From positions 1 to 64,000 of the forward strand of contig NZ_AJKI01000004.1 of NCBI RefSeq assembly GCF_000259075.1: DNA of 64,000 nucleotides, in the 5' to 3' direction. Shown here piece after piece: positions 51,086 to 61,081 of this stretch. Within the stretch, counting starts at the first letter, position 1, and every line of letters starts with the position of its first letter. The position numbers and the translations under genes are program-made. The stretch comes from Marinilabilia salmonicolor JCM 21150. GTDB taxonomy: Bacteria > Bacteroidota > Bacteroidia > Bacteroidales > Marinilabiliaceae. The notes beneath the pieces were generated by a model. That model made no database searches, was not told the origin of the DNA, and was given only the letters and a program-made list of their open reading frames with translations.

Positions 51086-53530
51086 ATGAGATTTTCTGTA
51101 GTGCTATTTCTGTTTTCTATATGTGTGTTTGGTATCAAGGCGCAAAGAGTGGAAACATTAGATCAATGGGAGTTTTTAAAAAGTGATTTAGGAGGAATAT
51201 GGGAAGGCGTCAGACATGCGCCCAAAGGTTCTCAGGAAGCAGTTCCTGTTTGGGAAGAAGTAGATGTGCCTCATTGTTACAATGCAAATGATGCGGTCAA
51301 TCCCTATAAAAACTATTATCAGGGGCCGTCCTGGTATCGCACGTTCGTTGACTTTTCTCCAATTGATGCGAAAACAATCCTTCTCTACTTTGAAGGCGTT
51401 GGTCAGAAAGCAGATGTTTTTGTTTTTAACCAAAAAGTAGGGAGTCATGTCGGTGGCTACGACGAATGGTCAATAGATATTACACAGGCAGTAAGGAAAA
51501 ATATCGGGAATGACTATCTCAATGAGCATTATGACGGGAAAATTCCTATTCTTATCCGTGCCGATAATTCCAGAGATGTGGAAATGATTCCTTCAGATTT
51601 GTCTGATTTCAATTTGTATGGAGGAATTTATCGCCCGGTTTATCTCAAATACCTACCTGCCACCTATATTGACCGCATTCAATTGACTCCCCAACTCAAC
51701 GAAAATCTTGATAAAGGTTCACTTGATGTAAATATTCAGATAAATGGCACTGATGACACGGATTATCAACTTTCTGTTAATCTTTTATCCCCTGCAGGAA
51801 AAGTTATCGGCCATAAAGAGATAAGAGGTGCCCATCCAAATCCAAAAGTGCAATTTGAGGTATCTCAACCTCTTTTATGGGCTCCATCTTCACCTTCTCT
51901 TTATTCTGTCGAGGTCTCTGTTATTTCTGGAAACAAGACACATTCGGTAAAAGCGGTAAATGGTTTCAGGAAATTTGAATTTATGGAAAACGGGCCTTTT
52001 AAACTGAATAACGAACGTTTATTGATTAGAGGAACTCACAGGCACGAAGATCATGCCGGAACAGGGGCTGCAATGTCAAGGTCGGTTCTAAAAAGAGAAA
52101 TGAAACTGATGAAAGAGATGGGAGTCAACTTCATCCGTCTTGCACATTATCAACAATCTTCTGATGTACTGGAGCTCTGTGATAGTCTTGGTTTTCTCGT
52201 GTGGGAAGAAATTCCCTGGTGTCGTGGTGGTCTTGGCGGGGAGATTTATAAAGACCAAGCCAGGCGAATGTTGAAAAACATGATAACTCAGCATTACAAT
52301 CATCCTTCAGTAATCATTTGGGGACTGGGAAATGAAAATGATTGGCCCGGTGACTTCGTGCATTTCAGGGAGGACTCCATAAGGAGTTTTATGAAAGAGT
52401 TAAATGGTTTGGCGCACGGTCTCGATAACACCCGAAAAACAGGGATTCGTCGTTGTGACTTCTGCAAAGACATTGTTGATGTTTACTCTCCTTCCATATG
52501 GGCCGGATGGTACAGGGGGAAATTTACCGAATATCTTGATGTGTCAAAAGAATGGAATGATAAGGTAGATCATTTTTTACATATGGAGTGGGGTGCAAGT
52601 CATCACTCTTTGCGACATTCGGAAAATCCTGAAAAAGATCTGGAAAATATTGTTGCGGGAAAAGGTGTTGATGAGAGAGACGGCGATGCCACATTGTATG
52701 GGGGCCCTGCAAGGGTTTCAAAAGATGGTGACTGGACTACGACTTATGCTTGCAACTTAATAGACTGGCATCTTAAAGAGCAGGAAAAGATGGGATGGCT
52801 TAGCGGAACGGCTTATTGGCCCTTCAAAGATTTCTCTACGCCGGTTCGGCCGGAAAATCCAATCCCCTATGTTAACCAGAAGGGCGTTGTTGAACGCGAT
52901 CTTACTCTGAAAGAATCATACTACGTTTTTCAATCCTATTGGACTGACTCACTAATGGCTCATATTTATGGTAGTACCTGGCCTGTCAGATGGGGTGATG
53001 AGGGCGAGAAAAAACTTGTAAAGGTTTACTCTAATTGTGAAGGGGCAGAATTGTTTTTGAATGGAGAAAGTATGGGGGTGAAGAAGCGTGTTACGGAAAA
53101 TTATCCAGCGGCAGGACTTCACTGGAATGTGGTTTTTGAGACTGGTGAAAACCAATTAAGTGTTATTGCAACTAAAGGAGACAAAAGCGTGAAAGATGAA
53201 CTTACACTATATTATGAAACGCGGCAATGGGGAACTCCACAAAAAATTGATTTTTCCCAAGACCAAGTTGAGTCGGGAGTTACCGAAATTGAGGTGGTTG
53301 TGAGAGATGAAAATGGAGTGATTTGCCTGGATGCCAAGAATTGGGTTGAGTTCGATTATGTTGGCACTGGGAAAATGCTGGCTGATATGGGAACCTCAAA
53401 TGGATCCAGAAAAATCCAGCTGGCAAATGGAAGGGCATTTATCAGGGTTCAGCAGAAAGAGGGTATAGGCGTTTTGAAGGTTGCCATTGAGAACTTAGAA
53501 CCGAAATTAATTTCTATTAATAATAAATAA
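51086..53530 (+). CDS. GH2 family beta-glycosidase (galactosidase/glucuronidase class)
   Basis: 814 aa with signal peptide ending FGIKAQ. The GH2 order is jelly-roll domain (PHCYNANDA, WYRTFVDFS, HVGGYDEWSIDIT), immunoglobulin-like domain, TIM barrel, then C-terminal beta domains. The predicted acid/base is E417 in GLGNEND, and the nucleophile E501 in HMEWGAS, 84 residues apart as expected. Other family motifs are RGTHRHEDHAGTG and FIRLAHYQQSSDVLELCDSLGFLVWEEIPW. Substrate specificity within GH2 cannot be fixed from sequence. With GH88 and a lyase alongside, it probably trims a uronic-acid-containing glycan in the periplasm. Confidence 0.92.
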   Translation: MRFSVVLFLFSICVFGIKAQRVETLDQWEFLKSDLGGIWEGVRHAPKGSQEAVPVWEEVDVPHCYNANDAVNPYKNYYQGPSWYRTFVDFSPIDAKTILLYFEGVGQKADVFVFNQKVGSHVGGYDEWSIDITQAVRKNIGNDYLNEHYDGKIPILIRADNSRDVEMIPSDLSDFNLYGGIYRPVYLKYLPATYIDRIQLTPQLNENLDKGSLDVNIQINGTDDTDYQLSVNLLSPAGKVIGHKEIRGAHPNPKVQFEVSQPLLWAPSSPSLYSVEVSVISGNKTHSVKAVNGFRKFEFMENGPFKLNNERLLIRGTHRHEDHAGTGAAMSRSVLKREMKLMKEMGVNFIRLAHYQQSSDVLELCDSLGFLVWEEIPWCRGGLGGEIYKDQARRMLKNMITQHYNHPSVIIWGLGNENDWPGDFVHFREDSIRSFMKELNGLAHGLDNTRKTGIRRCDFCKDIVDVYSPSIWAGWYRGKFTEYLDVSKEWNDKVDHFLHMEWGASHHSLRHSENPEKDLENIVAGKGVDERDGDATLYGGPARVSKDGDWTTTYACNLIDWHLKEQEKMGWLSGTAYWPFKDFSTPVRPENPIPYVNQKGVVERDLTLKESYYVFQSYWTDSLMAHIYGSTWPVRWGDEGEKKLVKVYSNCEGAELFLNGESMGVKKRVTENYPAAGLHWNVVFETGENQLSVIATKGDKSVKDELTLYYETRQWGTPQKIDFSQDQVESGVTEIEVVVRDENGVICLDAKNWVEFDYVGTGKMLADMGTSNGSRKIQLANGRAFIRVQQKEGIGVLKVAIENLEPKLISINNK

Positions 53531-53536
53531 GTAAAC

Positions 53537-54733
53537 ATGAGAAATAAGTCATTTGTAATTTTGTTATTGGCCTTCCTTTTTATAGGTGCCTGTACTCAAA
53601 ATAAAGATGTCAGTCCGCAGGCAAAACTAGTCAGTCACTTAAAGAAACAACTTTCATTTGCATTAAATCAAATAGAACCATTATTGCAAAATGAAAACGA
53701 CCTGGTGGCCCCCAGAACAATAGAGGAAGGGGCATTAAGAATGGTTCCCTCCAGCGACTGGACGAGTGGTTTTTTTGCCGGGGAATTGTGGCAGATGTAT
53801 CAGATTACGAAGGATACTTTCTGGCGAAAGGAAGCAATGAAATACACTACACTTCTTGAACAAGAGAAATTTAATGCAAAAACACATGACATGGGATTTA
53901 AGATGTTTTGCAGTTATGGGCAGGGTTATGCAATCACTAAAAATCCCCACTACAGGGACGTATTATTGCAATCGGCCGAAACCTTGATAAGTAGGTTTAA
54001 CCCCAAGGTTGGATGCATTCGGTCATGGGATCATAATTCTGATAAATGGGATTTTCCCGTTATCATTGATAATATGATGAATCTGGAGTTGCTTTTCTGG
54101 GCTGCAAAAGAGACCTGTGATTCGACATATAAAGAGATTGCTGTTAGTCACGCTTTAAAAACTCTGCAAAATCATTTCAGAGAAGACTACAGCACTTTCC
54201 ATGTGGTTGATTATGATCCTGAAACAGGCGAAGTTGAGGGACGGACTACGCATCAGGGATATTCATCCGGTTCTACATGGGCAAGAGGGCAAGCCTGGGC
54301 CTTGTATGGTTTTACCATGGTGTATAGAGAAACCAATAACCCTGTTTTTCTGGAGCAAGCCGAAAATATTGCAGATTTCATTTTAGCGCATCCCCGCTTA
54401 CCCGAAGATTTGGTGCCCTTTTGGGACTTTGATGCTCCTGCAATTCCAGACGAGCCAAGAGATGCATCGGCTGCAACCATTATGGCTTCAGCACTTTATG
54501 AACTTGCTGAGTATTCGCCTAATCGGGAAGAGTATTTATCAGCTGCCAATAAGATATTTGAATCTTTAAAATCGGATAAATATCTGGCAAAACAGGGAAC
54601 AAATAAGGGTTTTTTGCTTTTGCACTCAACCGGATCAAAGCCTCATGATTCTGAGGTGGATGTGCCTCTTGTATATGCTGATTATTATTTTTTGGAATCC
54701 TTTATCAGAAGAAATAATTACTGCAACCATTAA
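53537..54733 (+). CDS. GH88 unsaturated glucuronyl hydrolase, lipoprotein
   Basis: 398 aa with lipobox FIGAC. The (alpha/alpha)6-barrel motifs SDWTSGFFAGELWQM, THDMGFKMFCSYG, DNMMNLELLFWAAK and GSTWARGQAWALYGF are typical of GH88. D118 (THDMGF) and D178 (DNMMN) match in order and spacing the two aspartates essential in characterised enzymes. The reaction is hydration and removal of the 4,5-unsaturated uronic acid left by a polysaccharide lyase; the lyase-family gene at 59891 would supply that product. It starts 6 bp after the GH2 stop. Confidence 0.93.
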   Translation: MRNKSFVILLLAFLFIGACTQNKDVSPQAKLVSHLKKQLSFALNQIEPLLQNENDLVAPRTIEEGALRMVPSSDWTSGFFAGELWQMYQITKDTFWRKEAMKYTTLLEQEKFNAKTHDMGFKMFCSYGQGYAITKNPHYRDVLLQSAETLISRFNPKVGCIRSWDHNSDKWDFPVIIDNMMNLELLFWAAKETCDSTYKEIAVSHALKTLQNHFREDYSTFHVVDYDPETGEVEGRTTHQGYSSGSTWARGQAWALYGFTMVYRETNNPVFLEQAENIADFILAHPRLPEDLVPFWDFDAPAIPDEPRDASAATIMASALYELAEYSPNREEYLSAANKIFESLKSDKYLAKQGTNKGFLLLHSTGSKPHDSEVDVPLVYADYYFLESFIRRNNYCNH

Positions 54734-54759
54734 TTACTAATTTATAAAAATTTAAATCT

Positions 54760-57700
54760 ATGAAAAATCTACAAAGATTATTTTTCTTGAATTTACTTTT
54801 CTTGGTCTTTTTTGCCTCAGGAATGAGTGCGCAAGAATCTGTTTCAGGAAAAGTAACTGACAACTATGAAGAACCTCTGCCGGGTGTTACTGTCGTGATA
54901 AAAGGGACAAGCCGGGGAACCATCACAAATAGCGATGGATTTTATTCTCTTGAACTTACTCCGGATGCAGAAGCATTGGTCTTTTCATTTATTGGTATGA
55001 AAAAACAGGAAGTTACATTAAATGGTCAAACAACCATTGATGTTGTATTGGAATCTGATGTTATAGGATTAGACGAGGTGGTGGCTGTAGGGTATGGTAC
55101 TTCAAGAAAAGTTGATCTTACCGGATCGGTTTCAACGGTATCGACTGAAGGCTTTGACAGACTTCCGGCAACCAATCCATTACAAGCTATCCAGGGAAAA
55201 GCTTCCGGCGTTCAAATAACCTCCGGATCAGGAATGCCGGGTGAACCCGGAGAGGTGCTGATCAGGGGTGTTCAATCAATTAATGGTACAAGTTCACCGG
55301 TGTATGTTGTCGATGGGATGATTACCAACAGCATCAATAATATAAATCCCAATAACATTGAGTCGGTTTCAGTCCTTAAAGATGCTTCGGCTGCAGCCAT
55401 TTATGGAGCTCGGGCTGCCAATGGAGTTGTGATTGTAACAACAAAAAGAGGAACGGCATCGAAAAAACCTGAGATAACTTTTAATACGTATTATGGTATT
55501 CAAACTGAAAGTAACCTTCAGGTAGAAATGCTTAATGCAGATCAGTTTCTGCAGCTTTGGACGGAGTCATACACCAATGATGACATAGATATTCCCTGGA
55601 GTGACGAAGAGTTAACTGCTTACTCCGGGGTAGACACCGACTGGAAAGATCTGATGATGCAGACAGGTACCATTCAGAATTATGATGTTTCAGTGGCCGG
55701 AGGGTCAGAAAAATCAAAGTTTTTTCTGTCGGCAAGTCATCTGGATCAAAAGGGGATGATTATTGAAACCGGATATACCAAAAGCACCTTTGCATTAAAT
55801 ACTGATCATCAGATCAATGATTGGCTGAAAGTGGGTAACTCACTCAATTTGTACAGATACAAACAGGAAGGAGAGGGTGGAAGTCAAAGCCCCTACAATT
55901 ATGCTCTTCTGAAAACTCCGATTACACGCGCCTATGAGGAAAATGGAGATTATGGTGAAATACGCAATACAGACCTGGAACATATGCATCAAAATCCTAT
56001 CTGGATGGCCAAAGAATCAGAGCATTCCAGAATAGGAAAAGGTTTGCAGGGTAATATTTATATGACTCTTAATTTATTTGATGGATTGACTTTTACAACC
56101 CGGGGAAGTCTGGATTATGGTAATGTATATCGCACCAGCTTTACGCCGGGGGTATCGCCAAATTATGGATGGGAAGGTTCTTCGATCAATTCAATCGAAA
56201 AGGAATACCGTGAAACGGTAAATTGGATTGGGGATTTTCTATTGAATTATGAAACGACCATTGATGAAAACCATTCAATTAATGCCCTTCTCGGGTATTC
56301 AGTTGAGGAATCGGTTTTTGAGAATTTATTTGGTTCACGCACCGGCACTCCCAATAACGATATCCGGTTTTTAGCAGCCGGAGATCCTCAGAGTCAGTTG
56401 AATGATAATACTTATAGCGACTGGTCTTTTGCATCCCTTTTTGGACGAGTAAATTATAATTTTAAAAATAAATATCTGTTAGGGGCTACCTTACGCCGGG
56501 ATGGAACTTCACGTCTGACGGAAGATAACCGTTATGGTGTTTTTCCATCTGCATCGGCAGCATGGAGACTAAGTGAAGAGGCATTTATGAGTGATAATGA
56601 TGTGATTGATGATTTGAAACTGAGGGCAAGTATAGGAACCCTCGGAAATATTTTGAGCGTAGGTAATTATGCCACCAGTGCTTCACTAAATGCACGAAAG
56701 GCTGTCTTGAATCAGGGCGGTGCATTAGGCTATACATTAACAGATGCGATTAATGAAGATTTACGATGGGAGGAGGCTCAGAAGAAGAATTTCGGAATTG
56801 ATGTAACAGCTTTTAGAAATAAGGTGTATTCCAATTTTGATTATTTCATTGAAGATACTTATGATCTTTTGTTTAGAGACCCGGTGGCAAATTCCACAGG
56901 ATTATCGGGAAGCCCGCTGATTAATGCAGGCCAGATACGAAACACTGGTTTTGAATTCCTTCTGGGCTACCGTCAACAACGTGGCGATTGGACTTATGAT
57001 GCCAGTTTTAATATTTCCCATGTGAAAAATGAAGTTATTGATCTTGAAGGACGTGATCTGAGAACCTCAGGACTCGTAGAGGGAGAACCGGTAAATTCGT
57101 TTTTCGGATATAAATCAGACGGTATTATTTATAGTGAAAATGAACTTGGAGTATATGAGGAAGGTGCCTTTACCGGTAAAAGAGTCGGCGATATTGCTCT
57201 TCTTGATATAGATGGATATGATGAAGATGGTAACCTTACAGGTATCGCCGATGGAAAAGTGGATGCTGCAGATCGTACGATTATTGGCAATCGTTATCCT
57301 GACTTTACTTATGGTGCATTTGCTACTGTTGGATTCAAAAATTGGAGTTTTCAGGTTCAATTGCAGGGAGTCCAGGGCGTTGATAAGTATTTTGGAAATA
57401 CCGGTGCTTACTCTTTAATTCAACTTATGTCCTCCTGGGCAAGAAATGAAGATGCGAGAATACTAAACCGCTATCACGCAACCAATAATCCTAACGGGAC
57501 ATGGCCAATGCTTTCAAAGAATCAATCTGGTAAAAATCTTGAAGACTCTGATTTTTGGCTGGCAGATGCCTCATATTTACGTATTAATAATGTGAATTTG
57601 AATTATGACTTCCCCGAAACTGTCCTTAATAGAGTTGGGATGAGTAAACTGGCATTATATGTTAGTGTTCAAAATGCTTACACTTTCACAAGTTATGACG

Positions 57701-57786
57701 GACCAGAAGTAGATACTACAGCTGATCCTCTTACTGGAGTTCCTCAGCCCCGTACATGGACATTTGGACTTAAAGCCACTTTTTAA
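54760..57786 (+). CDS. SusC/RagA-type TonB-linked transporter (no STN domain)
   Basis: 1008 aa. The signal peptide (FFASGMSAQ) is followed directly by a carboxypeptidase-regulatory-like domain (VSGKVTDNYEEPLPGVTVVI), the TonB-box-like EVVAVGYG, a plug (LIRGVQSINGTSSPVYVVDG, LKDASAAAIYGARAANGVVI) and a beta-barrel ending TWTFGLKATF. Unlike the transporter at 6015 it lacks the STN domain, matching control by an HTCS rather than an ECF sigma/FecR pair. It is 26 bp downstream of GH88 and followed by its SusD partner. Confidence 0.95.
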   Translation: MKNLQRLFFLNLLFLVFFASGMSAQESVSGKVTDNYEEPLPGVTVVIKGTSRGTITNSDGFYSLELTPDAEALVFSFIGMKKQEVTLNGQTTIDVVLESDVIGLDEVVAVGYGTSRKVDLTGSVSTVSTEGFDRLPATNPLQAIQGKASGVQITSGSGMPGEPGEVLIRGVQSINGTSSPVYVVDGMITNSINNINPNNIESVSVLKDASAAAIYGARAANGVVIVTTKRGTASKKPEITFNTYYGIQTESNLQVEMLNADQFLQLWTESYTNDDIDIPWSDEELTAYSGVDTDWKDLMMQTGTIQNYDVSVAGGSEKSKFFLSASHLDQKGMIIETGYTKSTFALNTDHQINDWLKVGNSLNLYRYKQEGEGGSQSPYNYALLKTPITRAYEENGDYGEIRNTDLEHMHQNPIWMAKESEHSRIGKGLQGNIYMTLNLFDGLTFTTRGSLDYGNVYRTSFTPGVSPNYGWEGSSINSIEKEYRETVNWIGDFLLNYETTIDENHSINALLGYSVEESVFENLFGSRTGTPNNDIRFLAAGDPQSQLNDNTYSDWSFASLFGRVNYNFKNKYLLGATLRRDGTSRLTEDNRYGVFPSASAAWRLSEEAFMSDNDVIDDLKLRASIGTLGNILSVGNYATSASLNARKAVLNQGGALGYTLTDAINEDLRWEEAQKKNFGIDVTAFRNKVYSNFDYFIEDTYDLLFRDPVANSTGLSGSPLINAGQIRNTGFEFLLGYRQQRGDWTYDASFNISHVKNEVIDLEGRDLRTSGLVEGEPVNSFFGYKSDGIIYSENELGVYEEGAFTGKRVGDIALLDIDGYDEDGNLTGIADGKVDAADRTIIGNRYPDFTYGAFATVGFKNWSFQVQLQGVQGVDKYFGNTGAYSLIQLMSSWARNEDARILNRYHATNNPNGTWPMLSKNQSGKNLEDSDFWLADASYLRINNVNLNYDFPETVLNRVGMSKLALYVSVQNAYTFTSYDGPEVDTTADPLTGVPQPRTWTFGLKATF

Positions 57787-57806
57787 CATCTTAAATACGA
57801 CAGATT

Positions 57807-59444
57807 ATGAAATATATAACAATAAAGATAACATTCGCCTTTATCGCAGGGTTGCTTGTTTTTACAACAGGTTGTAATGAAGATGAGTTTCTGACCCGAT
57901 ACTCAAAAGCAGAACCTAATCCGGAAAATTTCTTTGTGGACGATGCCACAGCACGTATGGCGGTTAATGCCTGTTACCATCCTTGGTTATATGGGGGAGC
58001 TAGCATGTTGAACAGGGATATGACCATTTTACTGGATGCTATGACCGACGATAGCTATTGGAGGCCAAATCGTGGGTCTTCGATCGCTCTTGAACGATGG
58101 GATATCAGTCCCACGCATGACAATGTCTCAAGTTGGTGGAATAATATTTATCAAAGTATCAATGCAGCCAACTTTGCTATTGAGAACATTCCAAATTCAT
58201 CAGATGCTAATTTCACTTCGGAAGCCCAGGCTCCTTTCATTGCAGAAGCCAAATTTTTAAGAGGATACAATTATTTGTTTCTGACCTCTCTTTATGGTGG
58301 TGTTCCTTTGTTTACAAGTACAGCGTCCGATTTTGAAAAGTTTAATACCGGTAGATCTTCTAAAGATGAGATTTTGGAACAGGTTATTGCCGATTTTCAG
58401 GATGCCAAAGAGGATCTTCCGGACGGAATTTCTCAGCAAGGTACCCCTACCAGGGCTGCCGCCGCAGCTTTTCTCGCTAAAACGTATCTTGTTCTCGAAG
58501 ATTGGCCAAATGCAGAAGCAGCAGCTCGTGAGGCCATACAAATAGCCGAAGCTGATGGGTACAGAATGTTAGATGATTACATGTCTATTTGGTCTGAAGA
58601 AGGTAATGCAGAACTTCTTTTTTATTGGAGTTTCGTAAATAACAGCGAAGATTACGGCCAGAACATGACTGTGCAGCGTTTGTGCCGAGATTTGCCTTCC
58701 GGACTTCGCATCCCTATTGGAGGTGATGGATGGGGATACTCACTCCCGCAACGTGATCTTTACGATGCCTTCGAGGTGAATGATCCACGTCGTGAATATA
58801 CACTTTATTCTCCCGGGCAGAATTATGAAATATATCCGGGGGCCGAGCCATTTGATTATACCCATGAAATTATTCCCAGCCAGGGAGATACCGTTAGATG
58901 GGATGTGACTTATGAAGCTGGTGATATGGTGGAATATGATTATCGCTGGTCTCCTACGGGATTGAATGTGAGGAAAATGACAAAGTCTGTAAAAGACATT
59001 GCCAACGTTAGATGGGATGGTCTTGATATCCCCGTTATGCGGATGGCAGAGGTTTACCTTATTCTTGCAGAGGCACTTGCAGAGCAAGATGATGCAGAGG
59101 CGCTGACTTGGTTAAACAAGGTTAGGAGTCGTCCTTCTGTCAACATGCCTGATAAGACAACCGCAGATGGTGATCTGGTTGATCTGGTAAGACATGAACG
59201 TCGTGTAGAGCTTGCAATGGAAGGGTTGAGACTTTTTGATCTGTTGCGTTGGGGAACGTTAGAAGAAGTGTTTGGAGATGGCACGAAAGTGAAAAGAAAC
59301 TTTTATTCCGATTATTTGCCTGAAAGTTCCAGCTTGAAATATGATGCTCCGGTTGGCAATCTTGCACTTGATCCTATTTTCCCAATTCCTCAGGATGAGA
59401 TCGACCAAAACTCTGAAATTAATACCAACAATCCAGGTTGGTAA
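57807..59444 (+). CDS. SusD/RagB family nutrient-binding lipoprotein
   Basis: 545 aa with lipobox FTTGC. The N-terminal SusD-like region includes FIAEAKFLRGYNYLFLTSLYGGVPLFT. The C-terminal signature MRMAEVYLILAEALAEQ, LVRHERRVELAMEGLRLFDLLRWG and PIPQDEIDQNSEINTNNPGW is canonical. It begins 20 bp after susC and pairs with that transporter. A terminator follows at 59463. Confidence 0.95.
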   Translation: MKYITIKITFAFIAGLLVFTTGCNEDEFLTRYSKAEPNPENFFVDDATARMAVNACYHPWLYGGASMLNRDMTILLDAMTDDSYWRPNRGSSIALERWDISPTHDNVSSWWNNIYQSINAANFAIENIPNSSDANFTSEAQAPFIAEAKFLRGYNYLFLTSLYGGVPLFTSTASDFEKFNTGRSSKDEILEQVIADFQDAKEDLPDGISQQGTPTRAAAAAFLAKTYLVLEDWPNAEAAAREAIQIAEADGYRMLDDYMSIWSEEGNAELLFYWSFVNNSEDYGQNMTVQRLCRDLPSGLRIPIGGDGWGYSLPQRDLYDAFEVNDPRREYTLYSPGQNYEIYPGAEPFDYTHEIIPSQGDTVRWDVTYEAGDMVEYDYRWSPTGLNVRKMTKSVKDIANVRWDGLDIPVMRMAEVYLILAEALAEQDDAEALTWLNKVRSRPSVNMPDKTTADGDLVDLVRHERRVELAMEGLRLFDLLRWGTLEEVFGDGTKVKRNFYSDYLPESSSLKYDAPVGNLALDPIFPIPQDEIDQNSEINTNNPGW

Positions 59445-59462
59445 ACTTCCTGATAAGTAAAG

Positions 59463-59508
59463 GAAGGCTGGCGATTCTGAAAACAGAAGCCGGCCTTCTT
59501 TCTCTTGT
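59463..59508 (+). terminator. Intrinsic terminator after susD
   Basis: The stem GAAGGCTGGC / GCCGGCCTTC (59463-59472 with 59489-59498) is followed by TTTCTCTTGTTTT. It ends the GH2-GH88-susC-susD transcript, so the lyase-family gene at 59891 needs its own promoter or readthrough. Confidence 0.8.
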
Positions 59509-59647
59509 TTTAATATGATTCAAAAATCTACTCAAGGACAAATAGTGTGATCACAAAATGATATTTCACATCACTTTCTCCTTCCTTCATCGTTAAAGCT
59601 TTGCCTTGAAGGAAGAAAAATTGAAAGCAAAATATTTGAAACACTAT

Positions 59648-59850
59648 TTAGTGTTTGTCTATAAAGTCCAACTTCTGCGTTGTTGCTCAAAATCTAAATC
59701 CTCATCCCGATTGTGCTTTTTGTTGGTTTTTTGTTTAAAAAACCTTACAAAAGCTACTTCGGGACTGCGGTTTAGATTTTTCACACGGCTTGAATTTGAA
59801 CGTTCTATCTCAAATACGTGAAAAACGCTTAGTTTATGGACAGACTCTAT
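59648..59850 (-). repeat. MITE-like element, copy 3
   Basis: The reverse complement of copy 1 (5734-5924) with about seven substitutions and a 12-bp insertion near the left end (about 59666-59677). Its ends are TTAGTGTTTGTCTATAAA and TTTATGGACAGACTCTA. It sits between the susD terminator and the lyase-family gene. Confidence 0.8.
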
Positions 59851-59890
59851 TTAGCGAATACACTAATAGCGAAAGCAAAAATCTTAGAAT

Positions 59891-61081
59891 ATGATTAAAA
59901 GAAGTGACGTTGCAGGGTTTGTTTTTCTTTTAGGATTTTTCCTGTTTATTGGCAGTTGCCATCAAACCGGCAGGAACAGCATTAAGAATACGGTGGTCAA
60001 AGATGTAAGAGACTCTGAAATTGAAAGAGCAAATTCTTATTTAGACTCTGTGCCTGTAACGGTTACAGATTTCTATTGTCAGCGCAGCGCAGGCAACCGG
60101 CATGACTTTTACTCGGAAGGAGATTACTGGTGGCCAGACCCGGAGAATCCTGATGGACCCTATATCAGAAAGGATGGCCGGACCAATCCGGATAATTTTT
60201 CCAAGCACAGACTTGCAATGATTCGTTTGAATGAAATTGTTGCCACGCTAACTTCCGCATGGTTGCTTACAAATGACCCAATCTATGCAGATAAAGCACT
60301 TAGGCACTTAAATGCGTGGTTTGTAGATTCCACAACTTTAATGAATCCTCATATGCTATATGCTCAAGCCATTTTTGGGAAGGTTACCGGCCGGGGAATT
60401 GGTTTGATTGATGCTTATCATTTGGTTGAAGTAGCGCAGTCGGTGAAAGTACTTGCAAATAAAGGGGGAATTTTACCGGAAGAGACAGTTCCCATTAAGC
60501 TCTGGTTTAATAAGTTTTTGACTTGGATGACAACTCATGAGTATGGTATTGCAGAAATGAACTGGAAAAATAATCATGGCACCTGTTGGGCAGTAACAGC
60601 TTCCAGTATGGCAGTCTTGACAGGCAATCAGGAGGTTATTGAATTGTGTACAGACCGATTTAAAAATGTACTGCTACCTGACCAAATGGCCTTAAATGGT
60701 AGCTTCCCTTTAGAATTAGAACGTACCAAACCTTATGGATATTCACTTTTTAATATCGATGCTTTTTGCAGTCTGGCTGAAATCCTGAGTACCCCTGAGA
60801 ATAATCTCTGGTCTTATGAAACAGAAGATGGGAAATCGTTAAAAAAGGGAATGGATTTTATTTATCCCTATATAAAAGACAAATCAAAATGGCCTTTCCC
60901 CAAGGATATTTATATTTGGGATGAATGGCCTGTCCGACATCCGTCTTTGCTTTTTTCTGCATTGGCATTTAACAAGAAAGAATATATTGATACCTACCTG
61001 AACTTACCGGTTTACCCCGATCATCCTGAGGTGATTAGAAATCTTCCGGTCAGGCACCCGGTTATTTGGCTGCTTGATTAA
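59891..61081 (+). CDS. Alginate-lyase-family (PL38-like) polysaccharide lyase, lipoprotein
   Basis: 396 aa with lipobox FIGSC. Motifs of the Alginate_lyase (PF05426) (alpha/alpha)-barrel domain are present: the N-terminal segment GNRHDFYSEGDYWWPDPENP, DPIYADKALRHLNAWFVD, and the likely catalytic loop MNWKNNHGTCWAVTA with adjacent Asn and His, then FPLELERTKPYGYSLFN. Bacteroidota relatives with this layout fall in PL38, which includes glucuronan lyases. That specificity is my best guess; alginate is the alternative. The unsaturated products would feed the GH88 at 53537. It is separated from susD by a terminator and a repeat element. Confidence 0.8.
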   Translation: MIKRSDVAGFVFLLGFFLFIGSCHQTGRNSIKNTVVKDVRDSEIERANSYLDSVPVTVTDFYCQRSAGNRHDFYSEGDYWWPDPENPDGPYIRKDGRTNPDNFSKHRLAMIRLNEIVATLTSAWLLTNDPIYADKALRHLNAWFVDSTTLMNPHMLYAQAIFGKVTGRGIGLIDAYHLVEVAQSVKVLANKGGILPEETVPIKLWFNKFLTWMTTHEYGIAEMNWKNNHGTCWAVTASSMAVLTGNQEVIELCTDRFKNVLLPDQMALNGSFPLELERTKPYGYSLFNIDAFCSLAEILSTPENNLWSYETEDGKSLKKGMDFIYPYIKDKSKWPFPKDIYIWDEWPVRHPSLLFSALAFNKKEYIDTYLNLPVYPDHPEVIRNLPVRHPVIWLLD

